Assembly: GCF_019112545.1 (NCBI RefSeq)
Contig: NW_025064897.1
Location: 677,336-741,335 of the forward strand
Reading direction: 5' to 3'
DNA from: Guyanagaster necrorhizus
Taxonomy: Eukaryota > Basidiomycota > Agaricomycetes > Agaricales > Physalacriaceae
Length of the DNA stretch: 64,000 bases
Within the stretch, counting starts at the first letter, position 1, and each line of letters starts with the position of its first letter. The position numbers and the translations under genes are program-made. Below, in pieces: positions 54,525 to 64,000 of the stretch. Under the pieces are notes generated by a model. It had not been told where the DNA came from, made no database searches, and was given only the letters and a program-made list of their open reading frames with translations.

Positions 54525-57379
54525 ATGGAGATTCACTACCGTGGTGTAAACCAAGCTGTCTACAATGACAAAACCTGCCGTCTTGACAAGCGACCACAGG
54601 ATCCATCGACGGAGCAAGCGTTTGTCGATATGTCCACTCCTTTCGTCAAAGGGGGACAAATACGGGATAGAAGAAAGGCATGCCGTCGCTTGAGTAGTGA
54701 AACAGACTCCGACCCTGACTCGCTGGACCCGTTGGATTTCCTCTCTTCGCCCAGTCGAGGGGACGATGGCATCCATTTTACTGCAAAAGATGGCACGAAG
54801 CATCAGTGGGACCCAAATTTCCCACCAGACAAAGATAAAGCGCTGAAGGAGCTACGTTTCACCAAGAAGAAGAAGAAGAAGAAGAGTGAAGATGGCCCCT
54901 CGACGGAGAACTGTTCGTCCAATGTCGAAGATATCTTTGATCCAGAAATGCCACGGAAAAAGACGTACGACGCAGGTGGAAAATCGAACGCATCGTCTTT
55001 CCAGTCTACTCGTACTACCGGTGCTACCTCTGCACGCCGTGTTACATCGCCACCAATCGATATTCCTTCAGGTAGCGACAAAGAGGAAGCTCCCGTGCGT
55101 CCTAAACGTCAACCAAAGCCATTTCCCGGTCCCTCAAGATCTCAGAGTCGCGAACCTAACGCGTCGCCCAGATCTTCGCACGAAGACGGTGCTTCGCCTG
55201 TCTCTAAACAGAAGGCAAAGAAGAAGAGACCACAGCCTCAGAGCTTTCCTGCAATTTCTCCTCTCCATGCTCGCAAGGAAAGTCTGTCTAGGTCTACATC
55301 TGCGACTCCGACGAAGTCGAAGACCGTTCAGCACCAACCGTTTCCAATCATTCTTCCCCTTTCCTCTCCTGTCACTTCAAATAGAGCCTTGATTCTTCCT
55401 TCACCATTGAGCACGCCTACCAACAAGAAGCCGATGAAGCTGGGACAAATAACAGTGCTGCATCTGCCGTCCCCCTTGAACTCTCAACAATCAACTATCA
55501 ACGCCAAGGGAAAAGAAAGGGCTGTCAGTCAGCCGACTAAAGGGAAGAACCAAGGAGAAGATGTTGCTAAGTCGAAGAGCTGGAGGGTCGTTGATTCTGA
55601 AGAAGTTTCTGTTGATGAGACGAAGCCCACTCGACGACCGCAACCGTTTCCTGTTACTTTCAGCCCCCAGTTGACACCACGGGCACCCAAGCGCTCTTCC
55701 GATGGTCTAGAGAGTGACACTGATAAATCGCGGAAGAAACAAAGAGAGCATATGTATGATTTTCATTTAACTCTGATGCGGAGATACAAATTGACCATAG
55801 CAAGCAGCCTAAAAACACTTCCTGACGTTGACTTAGATGACTTAGATGAAGATGACGCCGTGGCTGATAACGCCAGTGAGTTGCTTCGCCAAAATTGCTA
55901 TCAACCCCGCTTATTCGCGTGCAGTCTTTCTGGATCCTTCTATCGACCCCAGGATGCTCTGTCCTTATTGCGACACGCGTCTTCCTGATCGCCCCACCCC
56001 CCTTCTGCGCCGACTTCTCGCCAATATAGCGAAAAAGTCCCGGCCTAGCCCTCGTCCTACGAATCCCTTGGGCCGAAAAGCTCCATTAGAGGTCTTTATC
56101 GCCCTATGCCAGCGACACCGCTTTGAAAGCGTCACTTTGCCGGAAGCAGAGCGCAACGGATGGCCCAAGGAAATCGCATGGGCGAAATTAGAGGGCCGAG
56201 TACAGAAGATGAAGCGCGAATTGCGTGCACTGATTTCGGATCGAAACGCCCGCAGCAACAGTATTTTTTGGACGGAGATCATGAAGGAAGTCAAGGCGAA
56301 AGGTTCGCGCGCCGTCGCCGGGGTGAGAAATCAGTTCGCTACCTTTGAGAAAACTCAGCCCGGATAGTGAGTCTTTTTGCGTTTAATGTGTCTGTTTAAC
56401 CTAATGTTCCGCGTGGCCTAGTTATGGTGAACAGGGATCTGTTATTATATACCAAACATTGTTCAATCTGTTCCCGCCTGCATCTATTCACCCCGACCAG
56501 GTGAAACCTTTGACCCCCAACGAGTTTACGCAAAGAATTCTTGTTCCAGAGGTTGCGACGCGATTAATCCGTCAAGACATGGGAGTTTCACCTTCGAAAG
56601 CGGTGAAAATCCTCCGAGAGAGTGCCAGTTACGGCGTGGCTATGTTCCCTGAAGATGGCGGTGGATGGGGAGAGAAAAAGGATGATGACGCTATGGGCGT
56701 TGCGGATCTGATGGTTATGGCGCGCGCAAGAAAGAGACGAATTGAGCTGGAGCGGGAAGAAAGGGAGGAGGAAGAAATGCTGAAGAGGATGCAAGAAGCA
56801 GAAGCCATGAATGTGGATCTGGCTCCGCCTTCCAGACCGAAAACCAAGCCTATCTGTAAACACAAAGCTCAGGCCTCGACGGACCCTACTAGCGAAAGTG
56901 AGGCCGTCTCTGAATCGGAAGAATTGAAGTTCGAGAATTTTGTTTTGGGATCAGACGACCCCGACCCCGAACCGCAACTAAGACCTCCGCCTATGTTTTC
57001 GGATACCGACGACGACGGCGGTATTAGACCTTCTGGCGTGGACATCAGTTCCTCACCTCATGTTGACATTGACCTTACGCGAGATTCACGTTCCCGTAGC
57101 CTTTCTACTTCGGATGCTGAGAGTACCACGTCCAAGAGCACCACTAGGACGCGTGAATCAAGGGCGTATCGGCGTCTACGCGGCGGCGATCCCCCCTCGG
57201 ATGCAGAATCGACAGCGTCGAAGCAGCTGGCCAAGTATAAATCCGAGGAACGGGATACTAACGAGGAAGCTCAGCCGCGTCAGGCCCCCGTTAGGGTAGT
57301 TGATAATGCTGATACCCCACGCCCTGCTGCTCCCACATTCCCTCTTCTTCTCGCACGTGGACGGCGAGCTGGGAAGTAA
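54525..57379 (+). CDS. RTC4-like domain protein
   Basis: Exons 54525-55753, 55805-55875, 55925-56366 and 56422-57379 (899 aa). The N-terminal 410 residues are basic, Ser/Pro-rich and disordered-looking, with repeats of a PQPFP-type motif (KRQPKPFPGP, KKKRPQPQSFPA, HQPFPIILPL, RRPQPFPVTFS). The RTC4 domain starts at MLCPYCDTRLPDRPTPLL, with PRPTNPLGRKAPLEV and CQRHRFE, and continues through NQFATFEKTQPGYYGEQGSV and VLVPE-like helices, ending near SYGVAMFPED. In yeast Rtc4 is linked genetically to telomere capping; its biochemical role is unclear. The tail is acidic. The start is uncertain: another ATG at 54489 is in a different frame. Intron 55754-55804 is a multiple of three. Confidence 0.82.
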
Positions 57380-58502
57380 GCGACTGTGCTTCTTCATTTT
57401 GCCCGTGTCTGACCAGACACCTCATGGACAGCGCTAAGCCCGCGGGAGAAAGTTTTGAATGGCTGCTAGACTGAATCCCCGTGGCTCTAAGTTACTAACT
57501 TTGTATATTGCTGTATTGAAGATGCCAATTGCTACGTCGCGCTTTTAGAGTATGGCTACTTGTTTGTTGTGCACCCCGTCTTAACGACGTGTCTTAGAAA
57601 TCAAATTCGACGGCTCGTTCTGGAATTTCTTTCGTCGTGGGACATGCTACGAGTTGGAAGTGCTTCTCCATCCTGTGGTTTGAATGCAGCCTTTTTCTGA
57701 AACCGATGGACAAGAAAGTGACTAGAAATGGTTACTTGACCGACACCACTGAGAGTTTTCCAGTCTTTTCAGCGTCGTTATCACAGTCACTGCTGTTCTC
57801 CGACGTGTGGTCCTCCGTCTTGTCTTACGTCCTTTGACACTGTCGTCCCTCGACAGCAACCTTCTTCAGTGTTTAATTCCCATCTTCTCTTACTTAACGA
57901 ACTTCAAAACTTCTTGATGACGGAATCAAGACTAGATCCTGATATGATCACAGTCCGAGTCCGAGCGAGCGTTGACCTGAAACTTGCACTCTTTCCGATT
58001 CTGTTTCAGAACGGATGCCGTCTCGTAGCTAAGGCATGTAGTTGACCTCCGAACACCTTTCTTGATGAATGATACTATCATCTCATCCATCCCACTGATG
58101 TCGCAACCATCTATTCCGTACTATTCTTGATCTGCACTTCATCTCAGTAACATTGCTATTTGTCAGGAATGCATGAGATACCTATTATGCCGGCTATTCA
58201 GAACCGTGAAACGGTCGGGTTTGAAGGGCAGAGCTTTATCTCCCCTTCCAGTCCACTTTGAGCACTTCAATATCTCCTAGAATACAATCTAGGGGTACGT
58301 ACACCAGTATTGCCATCGTCGTACTACATTGTAGACACCGAACCCCTCCTGGCAATAGTAAAATCTTGGAGTTTACAACGTGGTGAGGTAATACATTGCA
58401 GTGTTCTTCTATCATAACCCGAGGGTATCAATCATAAAGGCGGGAACATAAAACTAGATACATGCCCGAATCCGAGAAACCATCAATATCCCAATCAAAT
58501 TG
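57380..58502. other. Intergenic between convergent genes
   Basis: Over 1.1 kb between the RTC4-domain and SDR stop codons. Polypyrimidine stretches near 57880 only; no gene or repeat recognised. Confidence 0.45.
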
Positions 58503-59440
58503 TCACAGCTTGACAGGAGTTCTCGTACCTCCAGTCAGCTTTATTGACTCTCCATTAACGTAGCCACACTCCAACACCCATTTCACGGTATGTGCAAACT
58601 CTGATGGATGCCCAAATCTTTTGGGAAAAACCACAGCCTTATCCAACAATGCCTGCTTCGTGTTTGAGCAGAAATGGTCGGTCATTGGCGTCGTGAACGA
58701 TGACGGAGCGATCGTGACTACACGAATCGCATACTTCGCCAATTCACGGGCCATGGGTAGCGTCATCGACCGTATAGCACCTTTCGATCCGGCGTAAGCG
58801 ACCTGCCCCACAAGTCCTTCATACTAAATCGGCATATTAGCATTTGGTCCATAAATTAAGGGATATACACTGACAGCAACCGTGCTGGATACCATAATGA
58901 TTACCCCGCGTTCTCCATCCTCTGACAGAGGTACATGCGCCAAGTATTTCATCGCCAACTGGGTAAGATGAAATGTACCTGATAAATTAACCGAGACGGT
59001 TGCATCCCATACTTGACTGGCGTTGACGTTATTCATCTATATGGATTTCCGAGGTAAAAATCAACGACGTAATACGTGGCTGCATTAAGCGCTCACTTAC
59101 TAGTCCTGGAACACCGATGCCTGCGCAATGAATGACACCACCCAACGGCGCTCCTGTCTTTTGCGTCCATGTCCCAATTTGCTCCAGCGCGATAGAAATC
59201 TCATCATTCTTAGTGATGTCCGTCCTGAGCGCGAGCAGTTGTGGTGATGAAATGACTTTGGTAATGTCCTTGTCGAGAATGGATACAAAAGCGTTGGAGT
59301 GTAAAAGTTCGTTGACTGCAGCGAGACCAAGCCCAGATGCCCTGCAAACGAATCAGAAAAAAACGAGCATAGAAGATGGTAGATACGCCAGAGCTAGCTT
59401 ACCCTCCGGAGACGATAAAGGTACGATTTTCAATCTTCAT
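58503..59440 (-). CDS. HSD10-like short-chain dehydrogenase, copy 1
   Basis: Minus-strand exons: 59440-59403, 59341-59101, 59036-58869, 58823-58503 (255 aa). The cofactor motif is SGGASGLGLA. The NAG-like motif is HCAGIG. The catalytic Ser lies in IIMVSSTVAVS, and YAGSK is the YxxxK pair. The order and the LPMARELAKYAIRVVTIAP block follow 3-hydroxyacyl-CoA dehydrogenase type 2 (HSD17B10), which acts in mitochondrial branched-chain and fatty-acid oxidation and in mitochondrial RNase P of animals. No transit peptide is evident and the C-terminus is TPVKL. It lies 330 bp downstream of copy 2 on the same strand and is clearly paralogous. Confidence 0.9.
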
Positions 59441-59769
59441 CGACGGGTATCGCAGACGCGTCGAAAAGCATGCTCACTGTATATGTAGTATACGCCAGAT
59501 TAGGAGGATCTTGCAGTGATTCATCATGCTTTCCGTCAGATGTGCTATGATTGGATCGGTATTCCACGGTCAGTGTTGCGATCGGTTCCAAAACTCCTCC
59601 GATGATGCAAATTTTCCCAAAGGGACGCATTACTTCCGGATATGGGACGATTTTGGCTATGCAGCAATCATATTACAGCCACGCGTAATAATACAAAATC
59701 AGCATTTGAATGCTGCAGGATGCAACTAGTAAGTGAGATAAGAAAGTGTATTTAAAATGGCCTTACCCT
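59441..59769. other. Spacer between the two SDR copies
   Basis: 329 bp holding the copy 2 3' flank and the copy 1 promoter; nothing else seen. Confidence 0.45.
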
Positions 59770-60685
59770 TCACAGTTTTCCTGGTAAACGACCTGCACCA
59801 CTCAATCTGATGGTTTCTCCATTGACATATGCACACTCTAGCACCCATCGGACCGTCTTAGCAAACTCGTCCACGAGCCCAAACCGTCGGGGGAATACCA
59901 AGCCGCTATCTTTCAAGTTTTTACGCGTGCGTTCCGGCATGCTTTTGGTCATGCTGCTCTCGAATACACCGGGCGCGATGGTAACGACACGGATACCGTG
60001 CCTCGCCAAGTCACGCGCCATGGGTAAAGCCATGGAGCGAACTGCGCCTTTCGTGGCCGCATAAGCCGTCTGTCCGGGCTGGCCTTCAAACTGATCCGAA
60101 AATTAAAATTAAAAAAAAATATATCAGCGTGATATCTACACGGAAGGTCTTGTGTTACTCACGGCGGCTGCACTTGCGACCATTACGACCACCCCGCGCT
60201 CGCCATCACCATCTTCTGGTTTGACATCCACGAGATGTTTCAAAGCCAGCCGAGTGAGGTTGAACGTACCAGTGAGATTCACAGCAATCGTGAACTCCCA
60301 CAGATCCAAAGCATGAGGCTGGTTATTCGCACTGAGAATCTTGGCGGCCGTGGCGACACCAGCACAATTAATCACGCCACCTAGTGGGGCCCCTGTCTCC
60401 TTGGTCCATGACACGGTCTGCTCCACTGCACGTTCAATTTCTGCGAGCTCAGTGATGTCTGTTTGGGAGTACAGGACGGCGGTATTGGCAGCAATGTCAG
60501 AGGGGGGAGGTGTTCGGTCAACTATCGAGACATATGCTTTGGAACTGAGCAAATCTCGCACTGTTGCGAGACCAAGTCCAGACGAACTGTTTAGTAAATA
60601 ATCATTCGTCGATGAAACAATGTAGAAGTGATTCAGATGTTACTGACCCACCGGAAACAAGAAATGTTCTGTTTTCAATTTTCAT
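59770..60685 (-). CDS. HSD10-like short-chain dehydrogenase, copy 2
   Basis: Minus-strand exons: 60685-60648, 60586-60163, 60090-59770 (260 aa). Begins MKIENRTFLVSGG like copy 1, with SSGLGLATVRDLL, INCAGVATAAKILSAN, the Ser in VVMVASAAAFEGQPGQ and YAATK as the YxxxK pair. It matches HSD17B10 more closely than copy 1, including the NCAGVA region and ARDLARHGIRVVTIAPGVF. The first intron is in the same place and phase as in copy 1, and copy 1 has one additional intron, consistent with tandem duplication followed by intron gain or loss. The C-terminus GRLPGKL is not a clear peroxisomal signal. Confidence 0.9.
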
Positions 60686-62390
60686 CTTGTTCTAAGGGGA
60701 GGCGAATGGAGGCTGTGGTCGACTCGGACTTGTTGGAGAGCCAGTGAACGGGATTGACCGGCATGGGGCCCAATGAGGAAATCACCTCTGCGGAAATCAA
60801 GTAGTCATTTACAGGCCCGTCTCTCCATGCGCGCTTAGAACTAGACTACTTTAACACCGGCCCCCGCCCCACGTCAATTGGGTCTTGTTTCTTCAGAAGA
60901 GGAGGCCACAAAAGGCGTAATGCTTGGAATCCCGAAAATTACAAGCTAAATTACCATAAAAATTTCGCTCTCGTAATTTGAGTCACTCTGATCTATTCTG
61001 ATAATATTTCTCTTAAGATCTGCTGGATGATCATCATCGGCGGCTTCAACACCTCTCCAAACGCTAATCCAGAAAGGTCCAGCATTTCTTAGATCGGCAG
61101 CAATTTGTTGCACCTAGATGATAATTTTTCTTCTCTGCATGTGGCGGGATTACCCTACGAGCTGGTGGGTTTCTTCGACCCTTTCAATTATCAGTATCCG
61201 AGGCTGAGGACCTAGAAGCTCGGACTCAAAAGACGACCAGGCGAAAATGCGCCCGTTCCGCAAAAGGGCACTCCTGTCGATAATACTTCAGCAACCACAC
61301 CGGCGTGGCCTTCTTCTCGTGCATGCACTCTGGTAGGCGTATCACATCCTCGAAAAGTAATTTTCAGCGACAGGGCATTGGTATGTAGTCCAGGGAAGAC
61401 CTAGGAACAGGGATGCGAATTTGACCGGTAGTAGACATAATAATGTAACGGCGATTCTGCTATATGGATAGATATTGACTTGAAGTTTTTCTCGGCAGAA
61501 CAGTAAAGACACGTACTACAATTACGGTTGATGTTTGCAAAGAGAGTTCGTAACGTCTGGTTAGACGCTCCAACAGACAATTCAGAATTGAAAGAGAAAA
61601 CTGTACTGGCCGCAGCAAGTGTAGCGATCAGTATTTGACTTGATGTTAACTCCAAACAATGTTTCGCTCCGTTTCATGGTGACTGTGTAACATACCGCGC
61701 CAAGTGAGTACTTTGGTACCTCGGGCGTTTTTGCGAAGAAGCCATGCGGCTACAATTTTTTTTATCCCTACGAAACAACATATCGAGACTCACAGTGCTG
61801 GGACGGCCCAGGAAAGTTACCGATCCGATGTGACTAACGTATGGGCATATTTGCTGGAATCTGCGAGATACAGGACACCGCGTCTTCTTTTTTTCTGACC
61901 GACGCCGGACGGCGACGAAGAACCACCTTGGGCGGAGCACATGCCACGGAACCTAGAACGATGTTCACAATTGAAAATAAGGGGTCCCGAAGCGAAACAA
62001 TTAGCTCACCCCGACAGCTTGGAAATCCGGGTCGCTTATTAGAGGGGGGGGAACATGATCAATCAATAAAAGGTGAAAAGAATTACTGACCATGTTGTAT
62101 CCGAAGAAATGTGTGAGTCATCAGAATCCTCCGTTCAATTTCAATTTGTAGTAAACATCGACAGCTGCGCGGTGGCAAAGACCCTTATCAACATTGAGTC
62201 AGAGAAGCACTAAGAAAGCCAATAGAAAAAAGAGGCATCAAGGACGGAGGGAGTTCAGTCCAGCCTGAAATTCTCTCCCGGGATTGGCTAGAATGACGGT
62301 GGGAAGTCACTGGCAATCCTCGGCCCGGAGTTGGTGCGTATCAGCCGGCTTTCTTTTCACGCCTGTTTTCAACCACTACCGGCTCCTGCT
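60686..62390. other. Intergenic with a possible small membrane-protein gene
   Basis: Sequence around the candidate at 61401-61745 (listed separately) shows no other gene. A G-run (62045-62052) and an AT-rich stretch near 60960 are the only compositional features. Confidence 0.4.
61401..61745 (-). CDS. Possible small single-span membrane protein
   Basis: Tentative minus-strand exons 61745-61692 and 61649-61401 (100 aa): MASSQKRPRYQSTHLARY joined to LTSSQILIATLAAASTVFSF. This gives a basic N-terminus and one hydrophobic helix, as in small mitochondrial membrane subunits. The acceptor (ttggag) is weak and the C-terminal 40 residues may be intron or untranslated. No family recognised. Confidence 0.3.
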
Positions 62391-62946
62391 ATGCTACTAT
62401 CCAGGCTGTTTCGAAATACAGGAATACCACCTCCTCTTCGGAGTCTCCTCGTTCCTCATGCATCTCTCCCACCAAACGTCAAAGTTATGTTTCGTCTACG
62501 GCTGGGAGGATCTCGACTGCAAATGGCGTCCCCATTCCTAAATTCACGACACTATTCTACACCTATAACATCATCAACAGAGACGGTCACCTCACAGAGG
62601 CTTCCCGAAGCCATGGAGCAGCGCCTGTCGATGACTTTTACATGTACCGTGACGGATTGCAACACACGCTCCTCGCACGAGTTTTCGAAGCGTGCGTACA
62701 CGAAGGGAATCGTCATCGTCCAGTGCCCAGGCTGTAAGAATCGGTGCGTGATACTTCAATAAATGATATTGCTGCTCTAACGGAGTTCTTTCCAGGCATC
62801 TCATTGCTGATCATCTTGGCTGGTTCAAAGAAGGCACCGAAGATGGAAAACTACGGACTGTTGAGGACTTGGTTAAAGCCCGAGGAGAAAAAGTGAAATA
62901 TGGTCGGGTTGGAATGGATGGGGATATCGAGTATGTTGATGAGTAG
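62391..62946 (+). CDS. ZIM17: Zim17/Tim15 DNL-type zinc-finger, mitochondrial Hsp70 escort
   Basis: Exons 62391-62743 and 62796-62946 (167 aa). The N-terminus (MLLSRLFRNTG, then Arg/Ser-rich to about residue 50) looks like a mitochondrial presequence. The DNL zinc finger reads MTFTCTVTDC, HEFSKRAYTKGIVIVQCPGC, then KNRHLIADHLGWF, with the two Cys pairs (CxxxxC and CxxC) that bind zinc. The end carries a charged helix and YVDE. The protein keeps matrix Hsp70 (Ssc1) soluble and so supports protein import and Fe-S cluster assembly. The Fe-S factor GRX5 is the convergent neighbour, stops 102 bp apart; this may be coincidence. Confidence 0.92.
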
Positions 62947-63048
62947 ACGCAAGAGGTGAGTACGACTTATATTAATAATATAAGTTCTACGAGCCAATCA
63001 ATTCCTTCATTAACAGTGATGTTCATAGATAACGGGAGACAACAAGTT

Positions 63049-63668
63049 CTATGCCGACGACAAGGTAGATTCTTCCACCTTGGGGACGACCTCATTCTCC
63101 GCCAAAAGTTTTTCTAATTCACCCGATTGGTGCACTGCGAAAGAGTTCATACATTAGAAATAATATTAACATCGGATGTATCATTACTCACTCGATATAA
63201 GGATGTCGCATCCACCGACAAATTCCCCCTTGACATACAATTGCGGTATCGTAGGCCATTCGCTATAAACTTGTGATCAACACTTTGAGTAACGTCGAAG
63301 CGGCGCGGTAACGCACGAAAACTCCTTTATCGCAGTTCTGAGCTCCTGATCCTCCAGGACATCAAACGTCTTCATTTTCTCGGTTGGAACGTTATGCAGA
63401 TCCAGTATTTGAATCGCCGCCCGCGAGAAACCACACTGGGGGTAATCCGGAGTGCCTTTCATGAAAAGAACGACTGGAGTTTCGGTAATAGCAGCTTGGA
63501 TCTTCGACCGTACTTCTTGGGATAGAAAACGTCGGCAGCCGGCAGTTCGACTTGAAGTCAAGGCGGTTGTCACGGAGGACCGAAGCAAGCCCGTCTGCGG
63601 AACGTAAGGAATGAGATATCATCCAGGTCACCAAGACACACCGAAGACCTAATTACAGCTCCAAACAT
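63049..63668 (-). CDS. GRX5: Mitochondrial monothiol glutaredoxin 5
   Basis: Minus-strand exons: 63668-63657 (only 12 nt, MFGA), 63594-63317, 63262-63192, 63134-63049 (148 aa). The large second exon has no ATG at its 5' end, and joining it in phase to MFGA gives an Arg/Ser/Thr-rich presequence ([19 protein letters not shown]). The glutaredoxin fold has [20 protein letters not shown] with the monothiol CGFS active site, then [20 protein letters not shown] and [11 protein letters not shown]. It transfers and stores [2Fe-2S] clusters in the matrix and is needed for heme and Fe-S protein maturation. The very short first exon is the only uncertain part. Confidence 0.92.
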
Positions 63669-64000
63669 TTTTGACAAGAAAAATTCGAAGAGTAACGATG
63701 AGAAGGAAACGTGGAATGTATGCAAGTCCCGTCCCGAGTCGCTGAGTGAGGAAATAGATCACATGACCGGGAGATGAAGAAATGATGTCATCCTTCCGAA
63801 TTCGTAAGACTTAGCTCAGTATTGGCTCCGCCCAGCTCAGACCTATAAAGATGTGGTATGCAACCAAGATTTTCAAGTTTCAACGCGTATTTTATGCTGC
63901 CTCATGCCAAGAGGGGAGCGATAAAGAGATGGATAAGGTAACACTACAGATGTCGGATTTCCTTTCTACCTCTCTATCTTTATTTTACAGAAGGCACAAC
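63669..64000. other. Upstream flank of GRX5, to window end
   Basis: 332 bp with no further gene. Presumed GRX5 promoter. Confidence 0.45.

Overview
The window is nuclear DNA of a filamentous basidiomycete, most likely an Agaricomycete. Genes are split by many short introns (about 45-65 nt, GT-AG). F-box proteins are frequent. There is a divergent basidiomycete-type G-protein alpha subunit, and the DUF2015, RTC4 and TFIIIC-delta families appear in their fungal form. No rRNA, tRNA, CRISPR array or intact transposase gene was found. Exon structures below were built by hand from splice signals, reading phase and family resemblance; no search or RNA data were available.

Layout. 0-1.6 kb holds a RING-finger gene. 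1.75-21.2 kb is a gene-poor island built around two diverged repeat modules, A and B. Copies of A and B lie at 1.75-5.4 kb and, on the opposite strand, at 18.0-21.2 kb. Module B carries relics of at least two genes: the 3' end of a quinone oxidoreductase and part of the Cue2-like Smr nuclease gene that still stands intact at 15-17 kb. Between the arms lie a nuclear-type protein gene, a membrane/coiled-coil gene, and a divergent DUF2015/Smr gene pair. 21.2-25.9 kb is featureless.

From 25.9 kb the window is gene-dense. First comes a run of nuclear gene-expression genes: HP1-like chromodomain protein, Y14 (exon junction complex), a MYND-finger protein, RRP4 (exosome), an acidic-tail protein, a TFIIIC zinc-finger subunit and a KAT14-like acetyltransferase. 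From 39 to 51 kb come an unknown gene, three F-box/LRR-like genes and the G-alpha gene. From 51.5 to 60.7 kb come a zinc-less MDR oxidoreductase, the tRNA 2'-phosphotransferase TPT1, an RTC4-domain protein and two tandem HSD10-like short-chain dehydrogenases. The window ends with two mitochondrial Fe-S/chaperone factors in convergent order, ZIM17 and monothiol glutaredoxin GRX5.

Most notable points: the multi-gene-fragment inverted repeats with a captured piece of a neighbouring gene; the G-alpha protein with alanine at the catalytic glutamine position and a 9-nt microexon encoding part of switch II; and the KAT14 homologue with a degenerate acetyl-CoA loop.
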